Source: SCGC-AAA076-P13 sp964613455
Lineage (GTDB): Bacteria > Pseudomonadota > Gammaproteobacteria > Magnimaribacterales > D2472
Assembly (NCBI GenBank): GCA_964613455.1
Contig: CAZTGS010000017.1
Location: 1 to 25,744 of the forward strand
Direction of reading: 5' to 3'
Length of the DNA: 25,744 bases
Part shown: positions 7,300 to 17,100 of the stretch, piece by piece
Layout of the letters: each line of letters begins with the position of its first letter
Position numbering within the stretch: position 1 is the first letter of the stretch
The notes under the pieces: generated by a model
Database searches by the model: none
Seen by the model: the letters and a program-made list of their open reading frames with translations, nothing else
What the model was told of the DNA's origin: nothing
Program-made: the position numbers and the translations under genes

Positions 7300-8634
7300 T
7301 TATCTATTGAATTCTATTTGAGAACCAAAAGGTAAATTTTCATTTACTTGTCCATCTCTAAAAGCAATATTTCCATTGATCACAGTCATGAATACTGAAG
7401 ATTTAAACGTAGTATTTGAAAAAGGAGACCATCCGCATTTATATAAAATATTCGATTGATCGACTGTGTAAGGTTTATCTATATCAATAATAGCTAAATC
7501 AGCATAATAGCCCTCTCTAATAAACCCTCTATCTTTTATCTGAAATCTTGTAGCTGTATTGTGACTTGTCTTTCTAACAATTTGTTCGAGTGTGAAAACT
7601 CCATCATGATAAAAGTCTAAGAGAATCTGAAGAGAATGTTGAATTAAAGGAAGTCCAGCAGGAGCATCAACATATTTCATATTTTTTTCATCCCAAGTAT
7701 GAGGTGCATGATCAGTAGCAATGATATCGATTTTATCTTCATTAACTGCATCAACTAAAGCCTGTCTATCTGATTCTTCTTTAACAGATGGATTGCATTT
7801 TATTTGGTTTCCAAGCCTTTCATAATCGCTATTATTGAAATGAAGATGATGCACACAAACTTCAGCTGTTATTTTTTTATGATCTATAGCTCCGCTTGTA
7901 AATAAACTCATCTCTTTTTCAGTTGAAAGATGGAAAACATGAAGATGGGCTGAATGCTTTTTAGCTAAGTCGACTGCCAATGAGCTTGATAAATAGCAAC
8001 TTTCTGCATCTCTTATAAAAGGATGATGTATAGCAGAAAGATCATCCCCATACTTTGCCAAGAAAGCTTTCTCATTTGCTCTAATCCTTGGCGTATCTTC
8101 GCAGTGAGTAACAATATTTAATGGGGAATACTTAAAGATGCCCTCTAATGCATCAATACTATCAACAAGCATATCTCCTGTTGATGCGCCCATGAATACT
8201 TTTAAACCTGCTGCTTTTTTAATATCTACATTTTTTATTTCTTCTAGATTGCTGTTCGTTGCCCCTAGGTGAAATGAAAAATTAGAAAGAGATCTCTGGC
8301 TAGCTAACTCAAATTTTTTATCAAGATTTTCAAGTGTAGTTGTTGCTGGATTTACGTTTGGCATTTCAAAATAACTAGTGACGCCTCCAGCTAATCCTGC
8401 AAAAGATTCTGATGCTATATCGCCCTTGTGTGTGAGACCAGGTTCTCTGAAGTGAACTTGATCATCAATTAGACCAGGCATAACGTACCTTCCATTAACA
8501 TCTATGGTTTCTTTGGATTCTGCTTGTATATCTGTACTTATTAATTCAATTCTGTCATTTTTAATTGCTATATCTGACTCAAATATTGAATCTTCATTAA
8601 TGATATTGCAGTTTTTTAGGATAAGGTCATACAT
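7300..8634 (-). CDS. pyrC: Dihydroorotase (cyclic amidohydrolase)
   Basis: 444 residues, the length of the class I / allantoinase-like dihydroorotases rather than the about 345-residue E. coli PyrC. It closes carbamoyl-aspartate to dihydroorotate in pyrimidine synthesis. The metal-binding start of the amidohydrolase barrel reads IDDQVHFREPG (56-66): His61, Arg63 and Glu64 are kept, but the first His of the usual DxHxH is Gln59. Other site residues are Lys145 in GLKVFMGAST, His177 in THCED, His232/His235 in HVFHLST, and Asp308 in ATDHAPH, the catalytic acid. To my memory the DDQVHFREPGLTHK form is typical of dihydroorotases of Bacteroidetes. The ATG follows the lysC stop by one base (TAA-T-ATG), so translation is probably coupled to lysC. 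It sits between lysC and tRNA-Ser, the usual csrA position. Allantoinase is a weaker alternative. Confidence 0.82.
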   Translation of the reverse strand: MYDLILKNCNIINEDSIFESDIAIKNDRIELISTDIQAESKETIDVNGRYVMPGLIDDQVHFREPGLTHKGDIASESFAGLAGGVTSYFEMPNVNPATTTLENLDKKFELASQRSLSNFSFHLGATNSNLEEIKNVDIKKAAGLKVFMGASTGDMLVDSIDALEGIFKYSPLNIVTHCEDTPRIRANEKAFLAKYGDDLSAIHHPFIRDAESCYLSSSLAVDLAKKHSAHLHVFHLSTEKEMSLFTSGAIDHKKITAEVCVHHLHFNNSDYERLGNQIKCNPSVKEESDRQALVDAVNEDKIDIIATDHAPHTWDEKNMKYVDAPAGLPLIQHSLQILLDFYHDGVFTLEQIVRKTSHNTATRFQIKDRGFIREGYYADLAIIDIDKPYTVDQSNILYKCGWSPFSNTTFKSSVFMTVINGNIAFRDGQVNENLPFGSQIEFNR

Positions 8635-8635
8635 A

Positions 8636-9850
8636 TTATTTCTCTAGCTCAAAAACGTCATGAAGGGCTTTAACTGCTTTTTCAACAGACTTCTCTTCAA
8701 TAACAATGGTTATTTTAATTTCTGATGTGCTAATCATTTGAATATTTACATCATTATCAGCAAGGGCTTTGAATGCTGTACTTGCTATACCAGCATGGGT
8801 TCTCATACCAACTCCAACTAGTGAAACTTTAGCAATATTTGAATCAACCAAAACATCATCAATTTCTAATGAGTCTTTGATAGTATTAATAACATCTGTT
8901 GCAGACGTTTCATCTTCTTTGGAAACTGTAAAGGTAAAATCAGTTTTTCCATTAACACTAACATTCTGGACAATAACATCTACTTCAATATTGGCATCAC
9001 TTAATGGGCCTAAGATTCCATACGCCATTCCTGGAGTATCGCTAACACCATGAAGTGTATATTTCATTTGATCTTTCTGAAAAGCAATTCCAGACACTAA
9101 TCCATTTTCCATATCTTTCTCCTCAAGAGATATTAGAGTACCATCGCCAGATTTGAAGCTTGATAAGACTCTTACCGGTACTTTGTATTTATTTGCAAAC
9201 TCTACTGCTCTAATTTGTATTACTTTAGCGCCTTGACCGGCCATTTCAAGCATTTCTTCCATTGTAATGACATCTAATTTTTTAGCCTCAGGAACTACTC
9301 TAGGATCCGTAGTATAAATGCCCTCCACATCGGTATAAATATCACATCTTTCTGCATTCATTTCTGCAGCTACTGCAACTGCTGTAGTATCAGAACCACC
9401 TCGACCAAGCGTTGTAACATCACCAGACTCCGTAATACCTTGAAAACCTGTAATTATAGGGACAATTCCATTATCTAAAGCATCCTGAATTTTCTTAGAA
9501 TCCATTTCTAATATTCGAGCCTTAGAATAACTGTCTGTGGTTTTCATAGAAATTTGTGATGCTGTATAAGATTTAGCCTTAACACCAATTTGATGAAGAG
9601 CCATAGATAGCAATGCTGCACTAACTTTTTCACCCGTTGAAATAAGAGCATCGAATTCTCTTTTACTTGGATTGTCGCCAAAAGACTTAGCTAGCTTTAT
9701 AAGTCTATTAGTTTCACCACTCATTGCAGAAACAACCACTACAACCGAATTATTTAAAGAAGCTTCTTGAATTATTTTTGCAACAGCTGCGATTCTCTCT
9801 TCTGAACCAACAGATGTTCCTCCAAACTTTTGAACTATGATTTTTGACAT
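8636..9850 (-). CDS. lysC: Aspartate kinase
   Basis: 404 residues, a monofunctional aspartokinase of the type with a kinase domain and two C-terminal ACT domains. It phosphorylates aspartate, the first step toward lysine, threonine, methionine and diaminopimelate. The N-terminal KFGGTSVG (8-15), SAMSGETN (41-48) and the substrate block TTLGRGGSDTTA (146-157) are intact; Asp172 onward (YTDVEGIYTTDPR) is the nucleotide-binding part. The ACT domains, about 265-335 and 340-404, including VGVGMRTHAG, normally bind lysine and/or threonine as feedback inhibitors. The gene lies 9 bases after alaS and 1 base before the dihydroorotase. The alaS-lysC order is common in gammaproteobacteria such as Pseudomonas. 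Confidence 0.95.
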   Translation of the reverse strand: MSKIIVQKFGGTSVGSEERIAAVAKIIQEASLNNSVVVVVSAMSGETNRLIKLAKSFGDNPSKREFDALISTGEKVSAALLSMALHQIGVKAKSYTASQISMKTTDSYSKARILEMDSKKIQDALDNGIVPIITGFQGITESGDVTTLGRGGSDTTAVAVAAEMNAERCDIYTDVEGIYTTDPRVVPEAKKLDVITMEEMLEMAGQGAKVIQIRAVEFANKYKVPVRVLSSFKSGDGTLISLEEKDMENGLVSGIAFQKDQMKYTLHGVSDTPGMAYGILGPLSDANIEVDVIVQNVSVNGKTDFTFTVSKEDETSATDVINTIKDSLEIDDVLVDSNIAKVSLVGVGMRTHAGIASTAFKALADNDVNIQMISTSEIKITIVIEEKSVEKAVKALHDVFELEK

Positions 9851-9859
9851 TATATTTTT

Positions 9860-12436
9860 CTAGTTTGCGAGCGATTTTACTGAATTTGCAATAGATGTCA
9901 CGAATTCATTGATATTTTCTGACTCTCCAGCTCCTTGAGCAAAATCAGGACGGCCGCCACCCTTTCCGTCTATTTGTTCGCATAGGTGAGAAACTATTTC
10001 TTTTGCAGATATTGAATCCGTTAAGTTTTCAGTTACTCCACAAACTATGGCAATTTTATTTTCTTGAACATTTAATAAAATAATTGATCCTTTATCTAGG
10101 CCTGCTTTTCTTTGATCAACCATGCCTCTCAATAACTTATTATCATCGATTGATACTTGTTCTATTAATAGCTTCCAATCATTTATTTCAAAAGTTTCAG
10201 AAAAGACTATTTCTACTTTCGATTGAACCTTGCCACCAGATTTTTTTAGTTTTTTATTCTCTTCTATTAATGCCTCAACTTTCTCAAGCATGGAATCAGC
10301 AGGAACGTTTAAAGTTTGCTGTAAGGCTTCGTTCACGCCTCTTACCTCATTAATATATTCTAAAGCTCTCTTTCCACCCAAGGCTTCAATCCTTCTAACA
10401 CCAGAGGCAACGCTTGATTGACCCGTAATTACAAAGATTCCAACATCACCTGTTCTATCTACATGGGTACCACCACATAATTCTACTGAAAAAGATTTTT
10501 CTCCCATACTTAAAACTCTTACTTCATCTTCGTACTTCTCTCCAAATAAAGCTTGTGCTCCAGAGTTCATAGCATCATCAAGTTTCATAATTTCTGTTGT
10601 TACTTCAAGATTATTAAGACTTTCTTTGTTAACAATATCTTCGATAGCTAAAATTTCCTCTTTAGTTAAAGGTTTTGAATGTGAAAAATCAAATCTAAGT
10701 TTGCTTTCATCTACCAAGGAACCTTTTTGCTGCACATGATCACCCAATACTTCTCTTAATGCAGCATGCATTAAATGAGTTGAAGAATGATGTATAGCTA
10801 TAGCTGCTCTTTTATCTTTTTCAACACTCATATTTATAACATCGCCATTTTTTAATGTACCTTTGTCTATTACCGCTTTGTGTAAGAAAACTTTTCCTTG
10901 TTTCTTGCAATCTAAAATAGTACCAGTTGAATCGCTGGATTTAAACCTTCCTGTATCACCAATTTGACCGCCCGATTCAGCATAAAAAGGAGTTCTATCG
11001 CATGCAATAAAAATCTCTTCTTTTTCTTCAGCTGAGTCAACTCTATCTTGACCTTTCCATAAGACCAAAACTTTAGAATCAGAGTCTAAAATTTCATAAC
11101 CAAGGAACTCCGTTTCGTTTACTCCTGATGCTGCAGGAAGTGAAGATACAAAGCTGCTGCCAGCTTTAGACGATTTTTTTTGTTGGTTCATGCATTTTGT
11201 AAAACCTTCTTCATCTATTTTTAGATTTTTTTCTCTAGCAATGTCTGCAGTTAGATCATACGGAAAGCCAAAAGTATCGTGGAGTTTAAAAACCACTTCA
11301 CCAGCAATCGTGTCTCCTTCAAGGTTGCTAATTGCATCTTCTAATATATTTATACCCTTTTCCAAGGTTTCAAAAAACTTAACTTCTTCATCTTTTATAA
11401 TTTTTGCTATCTGGTCTTTCTTTTGTAATAAAACTGGATAGGCATCTTGCATCAACTCTGCAAGATCTTGAACAAGCTCATTTAAAAATGGTTTCGTAGC
11501 TCCCATCTTATATCCATGACGAATAGCTCTTCTTAGTATTCTTCTTAAAACATAACCCCGACCTTCGTTCTCCGGTGATATTCCGTCAGCAATAAGAAAG
11601 CTTGTTGATCTTATATGATCGGATATAACTTTATGTGATGGGCTTTGCTCATTACCAAGAACTCTTTCTGAGGCACTTATAAGATCTTTAAATAAATCTG
11701 TTTCATAATTTGAATTAACTCCCTGCATAACGGCAGCTATTCTCTCTAAACCCATGCCAGTATCAACTGAAGGTTTTGGCAGAGGAGTCATTTCTCCTGA
11801 TTCACTTCTATTAGATTGCATGAACACAAGATTCCATATTTCTACGTATCGATCGCCTTCGTCTCCATCAGAGCCTGGAGGTGTGCCTTCGATATGATCC
11901 CCATGATCATAGTAAATTTCTGAACACGGCCCACATGGACCTGTTTCACCCATAGACCAAAAGTTATCTTCATCACCCAATCTGACTATTTGTTTAGGAT
12001 CTACCCCTATAGTTTCTTTCCAAATTTCAGCAGCCTCATCATCATCCTTGTAAACCGATATCCATAACTTTTCTTTCTCGAGTTTAAGAACTTCTGTTAA
12101 AAATTCCCAAGCGTACTTGATAGCATCTTCTTTAAAATAATCGCCAAAGCTAAAATTACCAAGCATTTCAAAGAAAGTATGGTGTCTTAATGTATAGCCA
12201 ACATTCTCAAGATCATTATGCTTCCCGCCTGCTCTAATACATCTTTGCGAGGAAGTTGCACGAACATATTTTCTTTTATCTGTTCCTAAAAATACATCTT
12301 TGAATTGAACCATGCCTGCATTAGTGAATAACAGTGTTTCGTCATTCACAGGAATGAGTGAGCTTGAATCAACAATCTCATGGTCTTTTGATTTATAAAA
12401 ATCAAGGAAAGCTTGTCTTATATCGCTAGTTTTCAT
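9860..12436 (-). CDS. alaS: Alanine--tRNA ligase
   Basis: 858 residues from the chosen start, a full-length AlaRS. It charges tRNA-Ala and edits mischarged Ser and Gly. The N-terminal aminoacylation core begins SDIRQAFLDFYKSKDHE, followed by LLFTNAGMVQFKDVFLG. The editing domain carries HSSTH (His550, His554) and CGGTH (Cys654-His658), the four zinc ligands, and a C-Ala domain with the GGGRPDFAQGAG stretch follows. An in-frame TTG at 12451 would add five residues, but the ATG at 12436 gives the N-terminus seen in AlaRS (xxxxIRQAFLDFF in E. coli), so I use it. The start overlaps the end of the gamma carbonic anhydrase gene by 11 bases. No Shine-Dalgarno sequence is clear, which suggests coupled translation. 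Confidence 0.96.
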   Translation of the reverse strand: MKTSDIRQAFLDFYKSKDHEIVDSSSLIPVNDETLLFTNAGMVQFKDVFLGTDKRKYVRATSSQRCIRAGGKHNDLENVGYTLRHHTFFEMLGNFSFGDYFKEDAIKYAWEFLTEVLKLEKEKLWISVYKDDDEAAEIWKETIGVDPKQIVRLGDEDNFWSMGETGPCGPCSEIYYDHGDHIEGTPPGSDGDEGDRYVEIWNLVFMQSNRSESGEMTPLPKPSVDTGMGLERIAAVMQGVNSNYETDLFKDLISASERVLGNEQSPSHKVISDHIRSTSFLIADGISPENEGRGYVLRRILRRAIRHGYKMGATKPFLNELVQDLAELMQDAYPVLLQKKDQIAKIIKDEEVKFFETLEKGINILEDAISNLEGDTIAGEVVFKLHDTFGFPYDLTADIAREKNLKIDEEGFTKCMNQQKKSSKAGSSFVSSLPAASGVNETEFLGYEILDSDSKVLVLWKGQDRVDSAEEKEEIFIACDRTPFYAESGGQIGDTGRFKSSDSTGTILDCKKQGKVFLHKAVIDKGTLKNGDVINMSVEKDKRAAIAIHHSSTHLMHAALREVLGDHVQQKGSLVDESKLRFDFSHSKPLTKEEILAIEDIVNKESLNNLEVTTEIMKLDDAMNSGAQALFGEKYEDEVRVLSMGEKSFSVELCGGTHVDRTGDVGIFVITGQSSVASGVRRIEALGGKRALEYINEVRGVNEALQQTLNVPADSMLEKVEALIEENKKLKKSGGKVQSKVEIVFSETFEINDWKLLIEQVSIDDNKLLRGMVDQRKAGLDKGSIILLNVQENKIAIVCGVTENLTDSISAKEIVSHLCEQIDGKGGGRPDFAQGAGESENINEFVTSIANSVKSLAN

Positions 12437-12956
12437 TTTTAATAGTCGCAATGTTTTTATATTTCTTATAATTCTCTATGTAATGATGAGCTCCAAGTGA
12501 AACAAGCTCTTGCTCTTCTTCGGTAAGAGTCTTCTTAATTTTACCCGGCATCCCCAAAACCATAGAACCGTCAGGTATTTCCATTCCTTCAGTTATTAAT
12601 GCTTTGGCTCCAATAATACAATTTTTACCTATTTTAGCTCCGTTTAATATTACAGATCCTATTCCAACAAGGCTACCATCTCCAATCTCACAACCGTGAA
12701 GCATAACCATATGACCAACAGTTACATACTTGCCAACAATACATTTATATCCTGGATCAGTATGAATAACACTACCATCCTGAATATTAGAGCCCTCTCC
12801 AATAATTATTGGCTCATTATCACCTCGAAGGGTTGCGTTGAACCAGACACTAGCATCTTTAGATAACTGAACATCACCTATGACAGTAGCATTAGGCGCG
12901 ATATAAAAATCATCACCCTCTGTTTTTAAAGTTTTATCGCCTAAATTAACGATCAT
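12426..12956 (-). CDS. Gamma-carbonic anhydrase family protein (YrdA-like)
   Basis: 176 residues forming a left-handed beta-helix of hexapeptide repeats (for example IGDGSLVGIGSVILNGAKIGKNCIIGAKA, 91-119, summarised), as in E. coli YrdA and archaeal Cam. The three zinc-binding histidines are present: His65 (VIHTD), His82 and His87 (TVGHMVMLHGC). Arg44 and Asp46 of LRGDN and Gln59 are also kept, matching active-site positions in Cam. Carbonic anhydrase activity is therefore possible, though many YrdA-type proteins have not been shown active; an acyltransferase is a less likely alternative. The ATG at 12956 overlaps the end of the upstream Nudix gene by 11 bases, and its own end overlaps alaS by 11 bases. 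Confidence 0.88.
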   Translation of the reverse strand: MIVNLGDKTLKTEGDDFYIAPNATVIGDVQLSKDASVWFNATLRGDNEPIIIGEGSNIQDGSVIHTDPGYKCIVGKYVTVGHMVMLHGCEIGDGSLVGIGSVILNGAKIGKNCIIGAKALITEGMEIPDGSMVLGMPGKIKKTLTEEEQELVSLGAHHYIENYKKYKNIATIKNEN

Positions 12957-13548
12957 ATTGTTCTCTTATAATATCTAGATCTGATGGAATATCTGCATCA
13001 AAACAAGTATTCAACAAATCTGCAGTAATCATAGCTGTTAAGCCCCAAATCTTATGGCCATTATAAACCCAACTAGGGATTATTATCTTTTTATTCTTCC
13101 TCTCCATTTCATTCTTGATGGCATTTTCTTTATTGAGAAGATAGCTAAGCGGCACTGTAAATATTTCTGCAATCTCCTCATTGGCTATAAAATCTTGTTT
13201 CTTAGTTATCAAGCCTACAAATGGATTGACCTCAATATCATGACGAGAGATTAAATAATGCAATGCACCTAGTTCTGTGACGTCATCCTTATTAAGGTTT
13301 ATTTCTTCATAAGATTCTCTTAATGATGTTTGGTATAAATCTCCATCGCCTTCCTCCCACTTTCCTCCTGGGTAGCTGGTTTCTCCTGCATGAGTTGACA
13401 TCTTTGACGACCTTTTAGTGAATAGAATCTCTGGATTATCAATAAATTCATCAAAATAAAGGATGCCAATAAATACTCCTGCTTTTTTATGAGAAGTTGG
13501 GTGAAGAAGATTTAGTTTTTCAAGCTTTTGCTTTATGCTGTCTATCAT
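12946..13548 (-). CDS. Nudix hydrolase, probable coenzyme A pyrophosphatase
   Basis: 200 residues. The fold is Nudix, and the segment SYPGGKWEEGDGDLYQTSLR (58-77) followed by ESYEEINL has the YPGGK..GD..L..T.LRE..EE pattern of the CoA pyrophosphatase branch (E. coli NudL, UPF0035 signature), including the preceding FTKRSS.MSTHAGE stretch (43-56). Such enzymes cut CoA or its derivatives to phosphopantetheine and 3',5'-ADP. Residues Glu78, Glu81 and Glu82 would bind the metal. It is the first gene of the minus-strand string leading to alaS and lysC, and its stop overlaps the carbonic anhydrase start in ATGATCGTTAA. It is divergent from a second, unrelated Nudix gene across 54 bases. Confidence 0.83.
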   Translation of the reverse strand: MIDSIKQKLEKLNLLHPTSHKKAGVFIGILYFDEFIDNPEILFTKRSSKMSTHAGETSYPGGKWEEGDGDLYQTSLRESYEEINLNKDDVTELGALHYLISRHDIEVNPFVGLITKKQDFIANEEIAEIFTVPLSYLLNKENAIKNEMERKNKKIIIPSWVYNGHKIWGLTAMITADLLNTCFDADIPSDLDIIREQYDR

Positions 13549-13577
13549 TGAGGTAAGTTTAACGTCTTAGACAACCT

Positions 13578-13583
13578 TATACT
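13578..13583 (+). promoter_or_regulatory. Candidate -10 element for the zinc-ribbon Nudix gene
   Basis: TATACT at 13578-13583 matches TATAAT at five of six bases and lies 20 bases before the TTG start. No convincing -35 stands 16-18 bases upstream. The AGGA Shine-Dalgarno sequence follows at 13591-13594. Confidence 0.3.
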
Positions 13584-13602
13584 TTTATTTAGGAACAAAA
13601 AA

Positions 13603-14139
13603 TTGAAATATTGCTCAGATTGCGGAAGCTCAAAATTAGAATTCAAAACTCCACAAGGCGATAATATAAAAAGATATTGCTGTCCCGACTGTAATAGCAT
13701 CCATTACACAAATCCAAATATGATAGTTGGTACTATTTGTATCAGAGATGGAAAGATATTGATGGCTAAAAGAAATATTCATCCAAGAAAAGGTATGTGG
13801 ACCTTGCCAGCAGGTTTTATGGAAAATGCAGAATCACTTCAAACAGGTGCTTTGAGAGAGACTATGGAAGAAACCATGTCAGAAGCTAAAATTATAATGC
13901 CATACACTATGTTTAGTTTGCCTCATATTAATCAGGTTCATTTATTTTATCTAGCTGATCTCCTGGATGACAATTACGGTCCTACATCAGAGAGTATAGA
14001 AGTTAAATTATTTACTGAAGAGGAAATTCTTTGGGATGAGTTAGCTTTCCCTACTGTTGAAAGAACTCTCAAATACTATTTAGAAGACAGTAAAACTAAC
14101 AACTTTATCTTTAGAGAAGAAGATATAAATCTTTGGTAA
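13603..14139 (+). CDS. Nudix hydrolase with N-terminal zinc ribbon
   Basis: 178 residues. The N-terminus is a zinc ribbon, CSDC (4-7) and CPDC (27-30), of the Nudix_N_2 type. The Nudix box is complete: Gly71, Glu77, Arg85-Glu86 and Glu89-Glu90 in the GX5EX7REXXEE spacing. Members act on dinucleotide or nucleotide-sugar pyrophosphates such as ADP-ribose, FAD or NADH; the exact substrate cannot be read here. The start is a TTG at 13603 with AGGA (13591-13594) eight bases before it. The next in-frame ATG would be residue 40 and would delete the zinc ribbon, so TTG is preferred. It is divergent from the CoA pyrophosphatase-like gene and ends 6 bases from the purL stop. Confidence 0.85.
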   Translation: MKYCSDCGSSKLEFKTPQGDNIKRYCCPDCNSIHYTNPNMIVGTICIRDGKILMAKRNIHPRKGMWTLPAGFMENAESLQTGALRETMEETMSEAKIIMPYTMFSLPHINQVHLFYLADLLDDNYGPTSESIEVKLFTEEEILWDELAFPTVERTLKYYLEDSKTNNFIFREEDINLW

Positions 14140-14145
14140 TTCTTT

Positions 14146-17100
14146 TTATTCGGTAAATTTTTTAGCATTAATGAATATCTGCATCCAAGGAGAATATTCA
14201 TTCCAATGATCTGGCTTCCAACTCATCTGTAACTTTCTAAAGACTCTCTCGGGATGAGGCATCATGATCGTTATCCTGCCATCAGCTGCTGTTATACCTG
14301 TTACTCCATCAACTGTGCCGTTTGGATTTAAAGGATACCTTTCAGTATTATTACCTTTTGAATTTACAAAATTTAAGGCTAATTGATTGGATTTGATAAG
14401 TTCATCCAGATTATTTTCTTTAAATTTAGCATAGCCCTCACCGTGAGCTGAGGCAATAGGCATAGACCACCCATCCATGTCAGCAAGTAAAACTGAGTTA
14501 CTTTTATTTACCTTTACTTGAGCTAGACGCGCCTCAAACTGATCAGAAAGATTTTTTTCAAAACTTGGCCAATAGTCTGCACCTGGAATAATATCTTTTA
14601 ATTTAGAAACCATCTGACAGCCGTTACAAACTCCTAAAGTAAATGTAGATTCATTATTAAAAAATTCTTCAAACTGATCTTTTACTAAATTGTTATGAAG
14701 AATAGTTTTAGACCAACCTCCTCCAGCTCCAAGAACATCTCCGTATGAGAAGCCGCCACAAGCTGCTAACCCATTAAAGTCTTTTAAATTAACCTTATTA
14801 TCAAGTAAGTCCTGCATATGCACATCAACAGCTTCAAACCCAGCGAGGGTGAATGCAGCAGCCATTTCCATTTGACCGTTAACACCTTGCTCTCTGAGAA
14901 CAGCAACTTTCGGTTTGATTGAATGAATTGCAAAAGTCTCTAATATTTTTTCATCAAAAGATTCTTCAGCGTACAAGCCTGTGTATTCTTTATCTTCTAA
15001 TAAATTAAGCTCTGAGTCAGCGATGGCTTTATTGTCTCTAAGAGATTGAATTGCATGAGAAACTTCTCTCCAGCCCTTCTCTAAAACAGTTACAGATTCT
15101 TCATATAACTGCGACGCTGCATTACTGATAGTTATGTTTTGAGAAGATGACACATTTCCAATTATTTGGGCAATTAAATTATTATCTGAAGCAATGGCTA
15201 TAACTTCATCTACATTTTCTTCATCGACTTGAATAACTAATCCTATCTCTTCTGCAAAAAGAGAATGATTTAAATTATCTTTATCAAGATCTTCAATACA
15301 AATATCTAAACCAACCTTTTTAGTAAACGCCATCTCTATGAGAGTAGTTATTAAACCTCCGTCAGAGACATCATGAAGGGCTAAAATTTTATTACTCGAT
15401 ACTAATCCTTGAATTGAATTAAACATTTGCTTGAACTGATTTATATCATCAACATCTGGAGTTTCTGCATAATGCGATTGAGTGACTTCAGAGAAAACTG
15501 ATCCTGCTAGTCTCTTATTATTATTAAGCTTTATATGAATAAGTTTTGAGCTTGCATGAGTATTGAGCTCTGGGGTAACTGATACTCTGACATCATTTAC
15601 CGGTGCCATAGCTGTGATCACTCCTGATAATGGACTTTTTACTACAAGCTCATCTGAGCCTTCATCCCATTTGGTCCGCATAGATAAAGAATCTTTGCCA
15701 ACAGGAACTGATACTTCTAGATCAACACAGCACTTGGATAATGCTTCTACACCTTCCCGTAAAGCCACGTCTTCAACTTCTTCACCCGTTGCAGCCATCC
15801 AGTTCGCTGAAACTTGAACCTCATCTAAACCTTTTATAGAAACTCCTGACATATTACAGAGAGCTTCAGCCATAGCCATTCTCATTGAGGCTCCTGGATT
15901 ATTGATAGCGAGTGTTGGTTTCTCACCAATAGTTAAAACCTCTCCTGTGTTTGATGTAAAAGATCTTAAGCTCATTGAGTAATCCGAAACAGGGACTTGA
16001 TAAGGACCTACAAACTGATCTCTTGCAACCATTCCGCCAACCGTTCTGTCACCAATAGTAATAAGGAAAGATTTACTTGCTACTGTTGGATGTTGAAGAA
16101 CTTTTTGAAGCGCTTCAGAGAAAGGATAATCTGAAGCATGAGATTCTCTGATCTCTTCAGCATTCACTGAGCTAACGGTCATATCAGTAATAGGAAGGTC
16201 GCCAAAAAGCATCGACAAAGGAACGTCTACCGGATATGTATCTGTTTTAGAATCAAAAAGTTTTACTGACTTTTCTTCAGTCGTAACACCAACAAAAGCA
16301 TGAACGCATCTTTCTCTTTTACAAATACTCTCAAAGGCTTCTTTGTTATCAGGATGCACTGCCATAACGTATCTTTCTTGAGATTCGTTAGACCAAATTT
16401 CCATAGGCGACATGGACTTATCTGAATTTGGAATTTTATCTAGTTCAATATAAACGCCCAATTCAGAATCTTTAGCAAGTTCAGGTATAGCATTTGAAAG
16501 TCCTCCAGCACCAACATCATGAATAAATTCTATAAAACTATTATCTTGAGAGGAGCAAATATTGATAACTTCTTGGCATCGCCTTTCCATCTCAGCGTTA
16601 TCTCTTTGTACTGATGCAAAATCTAGATCTTCGTCACTATCACCAGATGAAACTGAGGAAGCTGCGCCACCACCAAGACCAATCAACATAGCTGGCCCAC
16701 CTAAGACAACGACATGATATCCAGCAGCGATTTGAAGTTTAAAATTATTTCTATCTCTTATTTCTCCAATGCCACCTGCCAGCATGATTGGCTTGTGATA
16801 ACCAAAAGCTTTGTTGTTTTTATCAAAACTGGTTTCAAAGGATCTAAAGTATCCAAGCGTTGAGGGTCTACCAAATTCATTATTAAATGCTGCTGCTCCA
16901 ATAGGAGCTTCGATCATAATATTTAATGGGGATGCTATTCGTTCTGGCTTAAATTCATCTCCCTCCCAACTTCGAGGCAATTGGGGAATTCTTAGATTAG
17001 AGACATTGAATCCTACCAATCCAATTTTTGGTTTTGCTCCTCTTCCTGTTGCACCTTCGTCTCTAATTTCACCACCAGAACCTGTTGCTGCTCCAGGATA

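Noticed and set aside
12437..12451. In-frame TTG giving alaS five more residues
   Set aside because: The ATG at 12436 gives the N-terminus expected for AlaRS, and the TTG has no Shine-Dalgarno sequence.
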